DNA of 64,000 bases from assembly GCA_025054855.1 (NCBI GenBank), contig JANWZS010000004.1, positions 54,966 to 118,965 on the forward strand, read 5' to 3'. Each line of letters starts with the position of its first letter. The stretch's first letter is position 1. The position numbers were made by a program, and so were the translations under genes. This stretch comes from Candidatus Nitrosocaldus sp. GTDB taxonomy: Archaea; Thermoproteota; Nitrososphaeria; Nitrososphaerales; Nitrosocaldaceae. The notes beneath the pieces were generated by a model. That model had not been told where the DNA came from and searched no databases. It was given only the letters and a program-made list of their open reading frames with translations. Positions 8,442-17,157 of this stretch are shown here, piece after piece.

Positions 8442-9587
8442 ATGGTGTGCGTGCGCTTACTCGAGTATCAGGCGAAGATGCTCTTCAGGGATTATGGCAT
8501 CCCTGTGCCCAGGGGTTATCTGGCAACCAGCATTGAAGAGGCGAGGCAGTATGCAAGGGAGTTGGGCTTCCCACTGGTGCTCAAGGCACAGGTAAGGATT
8601 GGGGGCAGGGGCAAGGCTGGTATAGTGAAGGTCTGCAGAGACCCCAGCGCATTCGAGCCCATCTTCATGGAGATGATGGGTAAGAATGTGCAGGGGGAGA
8701 CTGTGAGGAGCATCCTCCTCGAGGAGTTCATGCCACATGACAGGGAGCTCTACCTCTCCATATTCCTGGACAGGAGCAAGAGGTCTTATACCGTGATAGC
8801 ATCACCAGAGGGCGGTGTTGAGATAGAGGGTGTTGCCAACAAGGTAGTCCATACGCTGGATATAGATGCCAAGGAGAGCAGCAGGTTACTCCTCCATGAT
8901 ATCGCATCGTACATGGGGTTCGATGAGGATGGTAGCAACTTCGTAGATGTGGCAGGGAGGCTGATAAGGCTGGTGGATGAGAAGGAGGCCGAACTTGCGG
9001 AGATAAACCCCATGGCCGTGAGTGGTGATGGCAGAATAGTTGCTCTGGATGCAAAGGTCATAGTGGATGATAACGCACTCTTCAGGCATGAGGAGCTGAA
9101 GGTGTTTGAGGAGGAGAGCGTTGAGGTCGAGGCCAGGAGGAGCGGCTTCTCCCTAGTAGAGTTGGATGGTGATATTGCAGTGGTAGGCAATGGTGCTGGT
9201 CTAGTCATGTCGACCATGGATATGCTGAGCGATGCAGATGGGAGGGCAGCATGCTTCCTCGATGTTGGTGGTGGTGCCACTCTGGAGAATATATACAAGG
9301 CACTATCCCTTGTGAGCAGACTGGGCAACGTCAGGGCCATACTCGTGAACCTGTACGGTGGTATAGTCGATACGAGCATAGTGGCAAAGGCCATACTGAA
9401 TGCCTACAGGGATAACATCATACATGTGCCAGTGTTTGCTAGGATAGCTGGCAGGAACTCAGATATAGCAAAGGAGATGCTGAAGGGTACAAGGGCAGTC
9501 ATGTTCGAGTCTGTAGAGGAGGCCATAGAGCGTGCTGTAGATGCTGTGAGGCAGAGCAGGCAGGCAGGTAGTAGTAGTAGTAGGTGA
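8442..9587 (+). CDS. sucC: Succinyl-CoA synthetase (ADP-forming) beta subunit-like
   Basis: ATP-grasp subunit that would phosphorylate the partner alpha subunit during succinyl-CoA/succinate interconversion. Conserved blocks: LLEYQAKMLFRDYGIPVPRG, LKAQVRIGGRGKAGIV, the metal/nucleotide region AELAEINPMAV, and the C-terminal LDVGGGATLENI. The NxxGGIV segment reads NLYGGIVDTS rather than the usual NIFGGIVRCD, and the following VFARIAGRNS is also altered. The acid substrate may therefore not be succinate. The start is ATG 8442 or GTG 8451 from TATA spacing. The alpha subunit follows 6 bp later. Confidence 0.85.
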   Translation: MVCVRLLEYQAKMLFRDYGIPVPRGYLATSIEEARQYARELGFPLVLKAQVRIGGRGKAGIVKVCRDPSAFEPIFMEMMGKNVQGETVRSILLEEFMPHDRELYLSIFLDRSKRSYTVIASPEGGVEIEGVANKVVHTLDIDAKESSRLLLHDIASYMGFDEDGSNFVDVAGRLIRLVDEKEAELAEINPMAVSGDGRIVALDAKVIVDDNALFRHEELKVFEEESVEVEARRSGFSLVELDGDIAVVGNGAGLVMSTMDMLSDADGRAACFLDVGGGATLENIYKALSLVSRLGNVRAILVNLYGGIVDTSIVAKAILNAYRDNIIHVPVFARIAGRNSDIAKEMLKGTRAVMFESVEEAIERAVDAVRQSRQAGSSSSR

Positions 9588-9593
9588 TATCGA

Positions 9594-10553
9594 TTGTCTA
9601 CTACCAAGGGCGGGGCAGGGTTACAGGGACCAAGGCAGGTCATAGATATATTCAGGATACTCCAGGGCAGTAAGAGCGATGAGGACTACAACAGGAAGCC
9701 CGTTATAGTCCAGGGGATAACCGGGAAGTTCGGTAGCCTCCACACCAGGCTAATGCGTGAGTATGGCACCAACATAGTCGCTGGCGTCACCCCTGGCAAG
9801 GGAGGGCAGCAGTTCGATGGCATACCAGTGTACGATAGTGTCAAGGATGCAGTCAGGGAGCATAGGGCAGAGATATCCGTTGTGTTCGTGCCAGCACAGT
9901 TCTTCCTCAACGCTGCCATAGATGCTCTAACCAACGGGATAAGGCTGATGGTCGCTATACCTGAGCATGTACCTGTCAGGGATACGCTCAGATGCATAAA
10001 GCTTGCTAGGGAGCATAACTCTGTTGTTGTAGGGCCAAACACACCAGGTATAATAGTGCCAGGGGTCATGAAGTTAGGGATAATGCCTGCTCAGCCATTC
10101 AGCAAGGGGAGTACGGTGGTGATATCCAGGAGTGGCACGCTCATGTACGAGATATCCCATAGGTTAACGCTTGCTGGGTTCGGGCAGAGGCTCTGCCTTG
10201 GTATAGGAGGAGATCCTGTGAACTGCCTAACCCTGATAGAGTGCTTCGAACTGATCAGGGATAGGGATGATGTGGACTCTGTGGTCGTTGTGGGGGAGAT
10301 AGGGGGAAGCGCTGAGGAGCAGCTTGCAGAGTACATTATCTCAACCAACTTCAGGAAGCCAGTCGTTGCATACATAGCAGGGAGGAGTGCACCGAAGGAG
10401 AAGCGTATGGGCCATGCTGGTGCGATAGTCTACGGCACATACGGCTCTGCAGAGTCCAAGGTTAGCATGTTCGCAAAGGCAGATGTACCTGTTGCAAAGA
10501 GGCCTGCAGAGGTACCCATACTACTGGAGAAGAAGATGCGGATGAGGAGATGA
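9594..10553 (+). CDS. sucD: Succinyl-CoA synthetase (ADP-forming) alpha subunit-like
   Basis: CoA-binding and phospho-His subunit. VIVQGITGKFGSLHTRLMREYGTNIVAGVTPGKGG is the family N-terminal block in two pieces, and the phosphorylated His is in KRMGHAGAIV near residue 275. GEIGGSAEEQLAEYI is conserved. The usual GPNCPG reads GPNTPG here, and the GGDP loop is followed by VNCLTLIE instead of the common IPGSNFID, so substrate range may differ. The start is a TTG at 9594. The first 33 residues are not conserved and a later start cannot be excluded. Forms an operon with the beta subunit. Confidence 0.85.
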   Translation: MSTTKGGAGLQGPRQVIDIFRILQGSKSDEDYNRKPVIVQGITGKFGSLHTRLMREYGTNIVAGVTPGKGGQQFDGIPVYDSVKDAVREHRAEISVVFVPAQFFLNAAIDALTNGIRLMVAIPEHVPVRDTLRCIKLAREHNSVVVGPNTPGIIVPGVMKLGIMPAQPFSKGSTVVISRSGTLMYEISHRLTLAGFGQRLCLGIGGDPVNCLTLIECFELIRDRDDVDSVVVVGEIGGSAEEQLAEYIISTNFRKPVVAYIAGRSAPKEKRMGHAGAIVYGTYGSAESKVSMFAKADVPVAKRPAEVPILLEKKMRMRR

Positions 10554-10652
10554 GAGTAGTAGCAGTGGTAATGGTAGGATGGATGATGGTGGACTACTAA
10601 CGAGGGTTTAGAGGAAGGTAAAAATAAATACCAATGCAGTCTGATGGTGGAT

Positions 10653-10820
10653 ATGCCCATAACGGATACGTTCAAGAAGCAGATAGCACAGAGGAGGAGG
10701 CTCTTCTTCAAGATCTGCTTCAAGTGTGGTGCAAAGAACCACATAGATGCTGTGCGCTGTAGAAAGTGTAGAGGGGATCAGCTGCGCCTGAAGAACAGAA
10801 CCCTAGGGGCAAAGAAGTAG
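10653..10820 (+). CDS. rpl40e: Large ribosomal subunit protein eL40
   Basis: A 55-residue basic protein beginning MPITDTFKKQIAQRRR with a four-Cys zinc ribbon: CFKC with a preceding Cys (ICFKCGAKN) and CRKC (VRCRKCRGD). Length, charge and Cys spacing match archaeal L40e of the 50S subunit. An AT-rich AAAAATAAATA (10620-10631) lies about 28 nt upstream, fitting a leaderless promoter. The stop at 10818-10820 is 80 bp ahead of tRNA-Val. Confidence 0.9.
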   Translation: MPITDTFKKQIAQRRRLFFKICFKCGAKNHIDAVRCRKCRGDQLRLKNRTLGAKK

Positions 10821-10900
10821 GCAAACCCATCATAACGGCGCATGGTTGCTATGCAAAGATATAAGATGAGGCCCCCTTCCCTTTATACACTGATCGAGGA

Positions 10901-10975
10901 GGGCGGGTGGTCTAGCCTGGTTAGGACGCGGCTCTCACACAGCCGAGGTCGAGGGTTCGACTCCCTCCTCGCCCA
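10901..10975 (+). tRNA. tRNA-Val (anticodon CAC)
   Basis: The acceptor GGGCGGG pairs with CTCGCCC with one G-U pair, and the discriminator is A. The anticodon stem CGGCT/AGCCG closes the loop CTCACAC with anticodon CAC. The T arm GAGGG-TTCGACT-CCCTC is normal. CCA is encoded just after (10976-10978). A TATA-like CTTTATAC lies at 10881-10888. No intron is seen. Confidence 0.95.
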
Positions 10976-11062
10976 CCAATCCCACCAATATCACATGTGT
11001 TTGTACGCATATACGCTCTTACAGATGGCATTTATATCTGATTAGTTGATAATATAGAGGGG

Positions 11063-11566
11063 ATGAAGATAGGTAGGAGTGATAGATATAGGGAGAGGTT
11101 AAGGCATGCAGATGACTTTAAGGATGTATTTTCCATCGTTAAAGATGCTGTAGAGCATAGGTTTGGGATGAGGAGGGCGGGTCTTAACCTGATGCTTCAG
11201 GATATGCCATCGTTCGTTGGTGCCTATCATGTGCTGGGCTCAAACTCCATAGTTGTTAACAGGTACATACTCAATGCCGTGAAGAGCATAGCAAGGGATA
11301 GGGAGGAGTACAACTCGTACGTATTCGTTGTACTTGCACATGAGTACATGCATAGCCTAGGCATAGTCGATGAGTATAGGGTTAGGAGCATGACGTATGA
11401 GTTGTGCAGAGATATCCTAGGGGATGGGCATAAAGCAACCATAATGGCTAGAGGCGATCCGATGTCATACTTCCCTGAGTTGAGGAGGCTAACAAGGCTT
11501 GCATTCGGTAGGGAGTACGAACTTGTAAGGGAGTTCGATACCTCCAACATATCGTACATTGCATAA
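11063..11566 (+). CDS. Putative zinc metalloprotease (HExxH), 167 aa
   Basis: The motif VVLAHEYMHSLGIVDEY (about residues 92-108) is a zincin HExxH helix, with a downstream Glu or Asp as possible third ligand (GIVDEYR). The N-terminal part predicts an alpha/beta fold (AGLNLMLQD, SIVVNRYIL) as in small archaeal metallopeptidases. There is no signal peptide or membrane segment, so it should be cytoplasmic. Substrate unknown. The gene begins 84 bp after tRNA-Val. TTAGTTGATAATATAGAGG upstream offers a TATA-like stretch. Confidence 0.7.
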   Translation: MKIGRSDRYRERLRHADDFKDVFSIVKDAVEHRFGMRRAGLNLMLQDMPSFVGAYHVLGSNSIVVNRYILNAVKSIARDREEYNSYVFVVLAHEYMHSLGIVDEYRVRSMTYELCRDILGDGHKATIMARGDPMSYFPELRRLTRLAFGREYELVREFDTSNISYIA

Positions 11567-11627
11567 TTCGTAAGATAATTACAAACGATTATTTAGCAGT
11601 TTGCACATATTAGTAGTGCTGGTGGGC

Positions 11628-12095
11628 ATGTTGATAAGGCAGGATGATAACTCTGAGGATAGAGAGGAGAGTATAGAGGATCTAACCTCCAAGGTCTTCA
11701 AGTTGATAGTTGAGCAGGGGAAGGAGGGTATACTCCAGAGCAGGCTATGGAAGGAACTTAACCTGACCAGTAGGGATGGTTCGAGGATAGCCATGAGGCT
11801 GGAGAAGAGAGGCCTAGTCACAAGGCAGAGGGTTCTGGAGAATGGGAGGTGGACCTTCAGGCTCATAGCGTTAAGGCTCCCACTGGATACAACGAGTATA
11901 GAGGGTGCACCATGTATAACATGCAACCTTGAGAGTATGTGCACTGAGGATGGTAGTGTGAGCCCAAATACATGCAGGTTGATAGAGAACTGGGTTCTAG
12001 TAGAGATGAGTAAGAGGATGGATGCTAAGAAAGATATCACCAATACCACTACAGCAACTACTACTAACATACAAATAGAGAGCATGCAGGAATGA
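11628..12095 (+). CDS. Transcription factor TFE-beta / aRPC34-like winged-helix Fe-S protein
   Basis: The N-terminal 85 residues form a winged helix (KVFKLIVEQGKEGILQSRLW, then SRIAMRLEKRGLVTR). A four-Cys cluster follows: CITC, then MC, then NTC, with VSPNTCRLIENWV matching the Fe-S region of the RPC34/RPC39 orthologue known from Crenarchaeota and Thaumarchaeota. There TFE-beta acts with TFE-alpha and TFB at the polymerase pre-initiation complex. The C-terminal 25 residues are a Thr-rich tail from ACT-type repeats. I prefer the ATG at 11628 over a TTG at 11601. The assignment rests on domain order and Cys spacing. Confidence 0.72.
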   Translation: MLIRQDDNSEDREESIEDLTSKVFKLIVEQGKEGILQSRLWKELNLTSRDGSRIAMRLEKRGLVTRQRVLENGRWTFRLIALRLPLDTTSIEGAPCITCNLESMCTEDGSVSPNTCRLIENWVLVEMSKRMDAKKDITNTTTATTTNIQIESMQE

Positions 12096-12101
12096 GCAGG
12101 G

Positions 12102-12827
12102 ATGAGGTTAGAGGAGGCCAGGCGTGACCAATACAGGAGGCTAGCGAAGGAGGAAGGGTACAGGAGCAGGGCCGCATACAAGCTGCTGGAGATCAACAGA
12201 TCCTTCCATATATTTAGAAGGGGGGATAAGGTTCTGGATATAGGGTGCTACCCTGGTGGCTGGTTACAGGTTGCAGGTGATGCAGTAGGTATGGATGGGC
12301 TTGTGATAGGTGTTGATGTCAGGGAGATGGATGTAGATGGGGGTAGGGGTAGGGGTAGAGGCCAGGGGGAGGAGGATGGAGGTGTGGGTGGGGGGTTTGG
12401 GGCAAACATCAGGTTCATACGTATGAGCGTTGAGGATGATGCTCTAGCAGCAAGGATCAGAGCAGTGGGTGTAAACGGTACCGTAGATGTGATACTCTCT
12501 GATGTATCCCCTAACCTCTCTGGGATATGGAGCCTAGACCATGCAAGGCAGATACACCTGAGCAGGAGGGTGCTCGATCTGGCAAGGGTTCTGCTCAAGC
12601 ATGATGGTATTGCAGTGCTCAAGGTATTCGATGGTGATATGCTCAGGGAGTTCATAAACGATGCTAGAAGGTGCTTCAAGAGGGTCTATGTGTACAAGCC
12701 CAAGGCCAGCAGGAAGGAGAGCAGCGAACTGTACCTGGTATGCAAAGGGTTCAGGCCTGCAGTTAAGAGCAACAGGTCAGGTAAAGGAGCTGATGATGTT
12801 AATCGGATAGAGAAGATCGGCAGTTGA
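12102..12827 (+). CDS. rlmE: 23S rRNA 2'-O-methyltransferase RlmE/FtsJ family
   Basis: SAM-dependent ribose methylase. The K-D-K-E tetrad is visible: Lys in RAAYKL (about residue 27), Asp in ILSDVSPN, Lys in AVLKVFDGD, and Glu in SRKESSELY. The SAM motif is VLDIGCYPGGW. An Arg/Gly/Glu-rich insert (about residues 80-105), coded by GGGGTA-type repeats, sits between motif I and the catalytic Asp. The gene begins 6 bp after the TFE-beta-like gene, so the two may be cotranscribed. Confidence 0.9.
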   Translation: MRLEEARRDQYRRLAKEEGYRSRAAYKLLEINRSFHIFRRGDKVLDIGCYPGGWLQVAGDAVGMDGLVIGVDVREMDVDGGRGRGRGQGEEDGGVGGGFGANIRFIRMSVEDDALAARIRAVGVNGTVDVILSDVSPNLSGIWSLDHARQIHLSRRVLDLARVLLKHDGIAVLKVFDGDMLREFINDARRCFKRVYVYKPKASRKESSELYLVCKGFRPAVKSNRSGKGADDVNRIEKIGS

Positions 12828-12835
12828 CCATATGG

Positions 12836-14029
12836 TCAGCAACCATCTACCAGTGCCCTTACTATCCTGCATATCTCATCTATGCTGGCATCTGTCCTGA
12901 AGCCCCTGGGCGATAGGCATGTCCTGCATGCCCTGAATCCACTGCCCCTGAGCGCATCCAGTATGCTTGCAGTGGTTGGAGGCCTTACCCTGAGCATGCT
13001 AGTGATCTCATCCACTGTGTAGTAGAGCGCATCCTCCTCCCTGCTCTCCTCCTTGGCCATCCTAACTATATCCAACGCTCTCTTGTCAAGAGAGAGGCTA
13101 TACGCATCATCACCAATTACCCTGTTCATCAGATCCACGAACCCTGCATCCATCATCCTGTCTATCCATAGAGGACCAGCCCTGCCCAACCTGCCATTGC
13201 ATATGCTGCATTCTACCACCTGCTGCTCATCCATACCTGCTGTGAACCTGTTTGCACATGCACTGCAGTGGTACACGTATCCAAGCCTCGCAGGCATCTC
13301 ATCCGCATACCTTGGGCCTACCCTTACCCTAGCATATACACGCATGTAATGCCTCGTACTCTGCACGAATAGTGGTTCTACACCCATCTCAAGCCTCGAT
13401 GCTACCATGCTGAGCATCCCCAGGAGCAGCCTGAGCCCTACCTCGTTTGCGTACTCGCACCTCATCGATCTCCCATGGTACCTCCTCAACGCTATCCTTG
13501 GGTATATCCCGTACAGTACGGGTGTATCGGTCGCTGTCATGCTCAGCATACCCCCATCCACTATGGCCCTCAGTGCACAGTCTACATATGGTGCTGGTGT
13601 ACCGAAGGGATCTATATCCACCATACCGAACCTGGAGCCCCTGGATGAGTGCTCCATGAGGAACCTGTATGCTGTATCCACGCTGAACCTGCAGAGGCGC
13701 TCAACCCCGTTCAGGATCGATGCCTCCCTGGCTATCTCCACTGCGATAGGGTTGACATCGTTTATGTAGACCTCATCCATGCCCTTGACCTCAACCGCAA
13801 CCCTCAGCGCCCTCGCTCCTATCCCTGCAAGTGCATCAGCAAAACTCCTCTCTCTCATATCCTGGGTGGTGATGTACGCATTGTATGCCAGCACGGATAC
13901 ATCCCTGCTCACCCTTGCTGCTGGGTTGTAGAATGCTGGCTGCTTTGGTGGTACATCGCTTACCAGCGAGGCCTCTGGCACCAGTAGCCTGCTCCTGCCC
14001 TCGACTATCTCCCTCAACCCCTCAGCCAT
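12836..14029 (-). CDS. trm1: tRNA (guanine26-N2)-dimethyltransferase
   Basis: Trm1 dimethylates G26 of tRNA. The N-terminal VFYNP-like PKQPAFYNPAARVSRD, the SAM-site ALAGIGARALRVAVEV, the catalytic-region DIDPFGTPAPYVDCAL and ATDTPVLYG are family marks. A zinc ribbon is formed by CSAC and CSIC (about residues 254-277), and the C-terminal domain includes the VRPPTTAS helix. Length (397 aa) is typical. Its 3' end is 8 bp from the convergent rlmE stop. THEP1 diverges upstream. Confidence 0.94.
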   Translation of the reverse strand: MAEGLREIVEGRSRLLVPEASLVSDVPPKQPAFYNPAARVSRDVSVLAYNAYITTQDMRERSFADALAGIGARALRVAVEVKGMDEVYINDVNPIAVEIAREASILNGVERLCRFSVDTAYRFLMEHSSRGSRFGMVDIDPFGTPAPYVDCALRAIVDGGMLSMTATDTPVLYGIYPRIALRRYHGRSMRCEYANEVGLRLLLGMLSMVASRLEMGVEPLFVQSTRHYMRVYARVRVGPRYADEMPARLGYVYHCSACANRFTAGMDEQQVVECSICNGRLGRAGPLWIDRMMDAGFVDLMNRVIGDDAYSLSLDKRALDIVRMAKEESREEDALYYTVDEITSMLRVRPPTTASILDALRGSGFRACRTCLSPRGFRTDASIDEICRIVRALVDGC

Positions 14030-14071
14030 GCTCTCATTGGTTTATTAGGTGCGTGCCTCATAAATGCATAG

Positions 14072-14623
14072 ATGCTCATACTGATCACGGGTGAGCCAGG
14101 TGTAGGGAAGAGCACTCTCCTGCTCAGGCTGGTAGGGATGCTCAAGGATGATGGTGTGGATGTTGGAGGTGTTGTAGCAAGGGAGGTGAGGGATGCTAGA
14201 GGGGGGAGGAGGACGGGCTTTGAGTTCCTTGACGTTGCGGATGGCTCAAGGGCAAGGCTGGCATCCATAGGAATAGAAGGGCCGAGGGTAGGTAGGTATG
14301 GGGTTGACCTCGATGGCTGTAGAGCTGCTGCAGGCATGCTCAGAAGGACAGTTGAGCGCTGTAGGGTTGTGGTATTTGATGAGATAGGGCCTATGGAGCT
14401 GCTCTCCCAGGATATGGTGCATGCTCTCGAGCATCTCCTAGATGCTATGGATAGCAAGGGTATAGTTGTGGTTGCGGTTGCACACAAGAGGCTCAGACAT
14501 GACCTGGTGAGCAGGTACAGGGAGAGGGCATCCATCACCGTGGAGGTTGACAGGGGGAATAGGGACTCTCTGCCCACCAGGCTCCTATACATAATAAAGG
14601 ATAAATGGGGTAGGTTAAGGTAG
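14072..14623 (+). CDS. Nucleoside-triphosphatase THEP1 family
   Basis: Small P-loop NTPase with Walker A GEPGVGKST (residues 7-15), Walker B VVVFDEIGPMEL (about 100-111) and the sensor region VVAVAHKR. Length (183 aa) fits the THEP1/YME family, known to hydrolyse ATP and GTP in vitro; its cellular job is not settled. It starts 42 bp from the divergent trm1 start. TerC follows 12 bp after its stop, suggesting cotranscription. Confidence 0.88.
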   Translation: MLILITGEPGVGKSTLLLRLVGMLKDDGVDVGGVVAREVRDARGGRRTGFEFLDVADGSRARLASIGIEGPRVGRYGVDLDGCRAAAGMLRRTVERCRVVVFDEIGPMELLSQDMVHALEHLLDAMDSKGIVVVAVAHKRLRHDLVSRYRERASITVEVDRGNRDSLPTRLLYIIKDKWGRLR

Positions 14624-14635
14624 GTCTATAGATAG

Positions 14636-15595
14636 GTGATGGATGAGGCTGGTGGTGATGGCTTTATGCTGAGTTCGCTGACACTGCTAGAGTTCCACAT
14701 AATAATAGCAGTACTCATAGCGGTTGATCTACTCATGGGGATGAGGAGGAAGCATGGGATGAGTGTGAAGGAGTCAACCATCTGGAGCATCATATGGATA
14801 GGATTTGGTGTTGCATTCGGTGTGTTCCTGAGTTATGAGTACCCAGCATCGGATGTTCTTGACTACTTCACCATATTCGTGCTCGAAAAGTCCCTTAGCG
14901 TTGACAACCTCTTCGTCTTCGCTGCAATATTCAGTTACTTTGCCACCCCTGTTACTGCAAGGCCCCTCGTCCTCTACGTAGGGGTCATAAGCGCTATAAT
15001 AATGAGGGCATTGTTCATATACGCTGGTATCGCTGCACTCGAGGCGTTTCCATGGATAGTCTTCATCTTTGCAGCAATACTCATCTACAGCGGGATGAAG
15101 ATATGGAAGAATACCATGGAGATGGCACATATTGAGAGGAATCCTATAGTGAGATTCGCCAAGCGATACCTTCCCATAGCAGACAGGTACGATGGGAACA
15201 GGTTCGTCCTAACCAAGAGCCCGCTCCTCCTCTCCCCCCTGATCCTTGTGCTCTTTGCCATAGAGGCTAGTGATCTCATGTTCGCTATAGACTCTATACC
15301 TGCTGCTCTAGCGATATCCAAGGACTTCACCATAGTCTACACATCCAATATAGCGGCTGTGCTAGGCCTCAGATCGCTCTACTTCCTGGTCGATCACATA
15401 CTCTTCAGGTTCAAGTACCTCAACAAGGGTCTTGGCGTTGTCCTTGCACTACTCGGCGTGAAGTTCATACTCGAGGGCTTCCACATAGATCTCCCGAAGG
15501 AGGTTGCAGTAGCATCTACACTGAGCATAATAGGGGCATCGATAATCCTGTCTATAGTAAGCGATAGGAGGTCGAACAATAAGAGAAGTAAGTGA
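14636..15595 (+). CDS. TerC/Alx-family integral membrane protein
   Basis: Nine or so hydrophobic segments and two internal repeats, each with the family's acidic motif: LEKSLSVDNLFVF (about residue 88) and EASDLMFAIDSIPA (about residue 210). TerC/Alx proteins are linked to metal ion homeostasis, notably manganese export in bacteria. The initiator is uncertain: GTG 14636 context reads GTGATGGATGAG, so ATG 14639 is equally possible. Probably cotranscribed with THEP1. Confidence 0.9.
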   Translation: MMDEAGGDGFMLSSLTLLEFHIIIAVLIAVDLLMGMRRKHGMSVKESTIWSIIWIGFGVAFGVFLSYEYPASDVLDYFTIFVLEKSLSVDNLFVFAAIFSYFATPVTARPLVLYVGVISAIIMRALFIYAGIAALEAFPWIVFIFAAILIYSGMKIWKNTMEMAHIERNPIVRFAKRYLPIADRYDGNRFVLTKSPLLLSPLILVLFAIEASDLMFAIDSIPAALAISKDFTIVYTSNIAAVLGLRSLYFLVDHILFRFKYLNKGLGVVLALLGVKFILEGFHIDLPKEVAVASTLSIIGASIILSIVSDRRSNNKRSK

Positions 15596-15657
15596 TATAG
15601 GCCATATCTGATGCACATGCCTACAAAAGGATTTATTGACCCTGCACCAACGAACGA

Positions 15658-16458
15658 GTGGTGTTGAGTAGGGTAGCAGGGGCGGATGAGGCGGGAAGGG
15701 GAGCGGTGATAGGCCCACTCGTCGTTGCTGCTGTAGCGGTTGATGCATCCAATATAGATACGCTTATAGGGCTTGGGGTGAGGGACTCCAAACTCCTAGA
15801 TGGGAGGAGTAGGATGAGGCTCTACAGCAGGATAGTGGAGCTTGGTGAATGTGCGGTATGCGTAGCGGAGCCCAGGGTGATAGATAGATACGTGCATAAT
15901 CACGCCCTGAACATACTGGAGGCTAGGATGTTTGCTCATGTTCTATCGAGGCTCAAGCCCGTGCTTGCTTATGTCGATGCCTGCGACACAAGGCCAGAGA
16001 GGTTCAGTGCGATGATTGCAAGGGTGCTTGATGATGATCATGGTGATGATCATGGTGATTGTGAAGATGATGGTGAAGATGATGATCATGGCACATCCAT
16101 CATGATAAGCTCTGCACACAAGGCAGACAGGGACAATGTGCTCGTTGCAGCTGCATCTATAGTGGCCAAGGTCACTAGGGACAGGATGATCGATGATATG
16201 AGGAGGGTGTACGGGGACTTTGGCTCTGGTTACCCATCGGATCGCAGAACAAGGAGGTTCATAGAGTATCTGCTAACCAGTAGTGCGATAAGTGAGTACA
16301 ACTCTGGCAGGTATTACAGACCCCCTGGCATTGACGTGATCTATCTCAAAGATGATACGGAGGATGGGCATGATGGCTATTGCAGTGCAACAAGGCATAG
16401 GTTCGACTTCATAAGGTACTCATGGAGACCTGTGAGGGCACTCCTTGCAAGCGCATGA
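15658..16458 (+). CDS. rnhB: Ribonuclease HII
   Basis: Cleaves RNA in RNA-DNA hybrids. The signature GADEAGRGAVIGPLVVA opens the protein, with catalytic Asp and Glu in it. AYVDACDTRPERF and the later ADRDNVLVAAASIVAKVTRD hold the other acidic and basic residues, and GSGYPSDRRT is conserved. An Asp/His/Gly-rich insert of about 20 residues lies mid-protein. Start codons GTG at 15658 and 15661 are equally good. It converges on the fibrillarin gene, the stops being about 4 bp apart. Confidence 0.95.
   Translation: MVLSRVAGADEAGRGAVIGPLVVAAVAVDASNIDTLIGLGVRDSKLLDGRSRMRLYSRIVELGECAVCVAEPRVIDRYVHNHALNILEARMFAHVLSRLKPVLAYVDACDTRPERFSAMIARVLDDDHGDDHGDCEDDGEDDDHGTSIMISSAHKADRDNVLVAAASIVAKVTRDRMIDDMRRVYGDFGSGYPSDRRTRRFIEYLLTSSAISEYNSGRYYRPPGIDVIYLKDDTEDGHDGYCSATRHRFDFIRYSWRPVRALLASA
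16030..16090 (+). repeat. GAT/CAT-rich in-frame insert in rnhB
   Basis: Repeats of GATGATCATGGT type code for Asp/His/Gly/Glu. The insert lies between two conserved RNase HII blocks and could bind metal ions, though it may be neutral. Confidence 0.8.
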
Positions 16459-16461
16459 TCG

Positions 16462-17157
16462 CTACGCCTTGCGTGCTATAACCATAGCATGATCCTTATC
16501 GAAGGGCTCAAGGTATATGACCTTCTCTATGGAGAAGCCGTTGCTCCTCAACTTTGCGACCTCCTCCTCCACTATACTCCTTGGCTCCTTGGTCACATCT
16601 ATGCTCCTGGTCTTAACGATGAGCATGAGATGACCTCCATCCTTTAGGTATGCCCTTGCATTCGCTAATGCTATCTCTGTCTGATCCTGCTGTGCTATAT
16701 CACAGTATATCACATCTACCTTCCCTGCCATGGCGGGGTAATGCTGGTACCTCCTCGCATCCTCGACTATTGGTATGACGTTCCTCCTGTGCCTTGCAAC
16801 CCTCTCAATGAGCTCCCTTGCAACCCTTGGCGCTGACTCTACAGCGTACACCACGCCCCTGTATGCTATATCTGAGATGTGGCTTACGGTAGTGCCAGTA
16901 GAGGCTCCAAGGTAGAGTATCCTGCTCGACCTCTCTATCGGTAGATTCCTGAGGCCCTTGATTATGGCAGCAGCGAGCTTGCTCCTGAACGGGTCCCATA
17001 CCCTGTACTCCACACCATCATCCATGCTCACGAGTTGCTCGCCATACACCTGTACTCCCTTGACTAGGTTCCTCGTGCATAGCCTCTCCTCCCCTCCAAC
17101 CTCCACGACCTTTATGCCCTTCTCCTCAGCCCCCTCTACCTCAAGCATCACTAGCAC
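16462..17157 (-). CDS. flpA: Fibrillarin-like rRNA/tRNA 2'-O-methyltransferase
   Basis: Catalytic subunit of the C/D-box sRNP, which methylates ribose sites picked by guide RNAs. Seen: YRVWDPFRSKLAAAI, SAM motif ILYLGASTGTTVSHIS, VYAVESAPR, VDVIYCDIAQQDQ and LMLIVKTRSID. Length 231 aa is normal. Its start touches the stop of nop5 (1-bp overlap), a pairing found in most archaea. Confidence 0.96.
   Translation of the reverse strand: MLVMLEVEGAEEKGIKVVEVGGEERLCTRNLVKGVQVYGEQLVSMDDGVEYRVWDPFRSKLAAAIIKGLRNLPIERSSRILYLGASTGTTVSHISDIAYRGVVYAVESAPRVARELIERVARHRRNVIPIVEDARRYQHYPAMAGKVDVIYCDIAQQDQTEIALANARAYLKDGGHLMLIVKTRSIDVTKEPRSIVEEEVAKLRSNGFSIEKVIYLEPFDKDHAMVIARKA

Noticed and set aside
8786-9394. 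Open frame of 202 codons on the minus strand
   Set aside because: Antisense to the acyl-CoA synthetase beta subunit, Ser/Thr-rich and without domain.
10842-11045. Open frame of 67 codons over tRNA-Val
   Set aside because: It reads through the tRNA gene, which has perfect tRNA structure.
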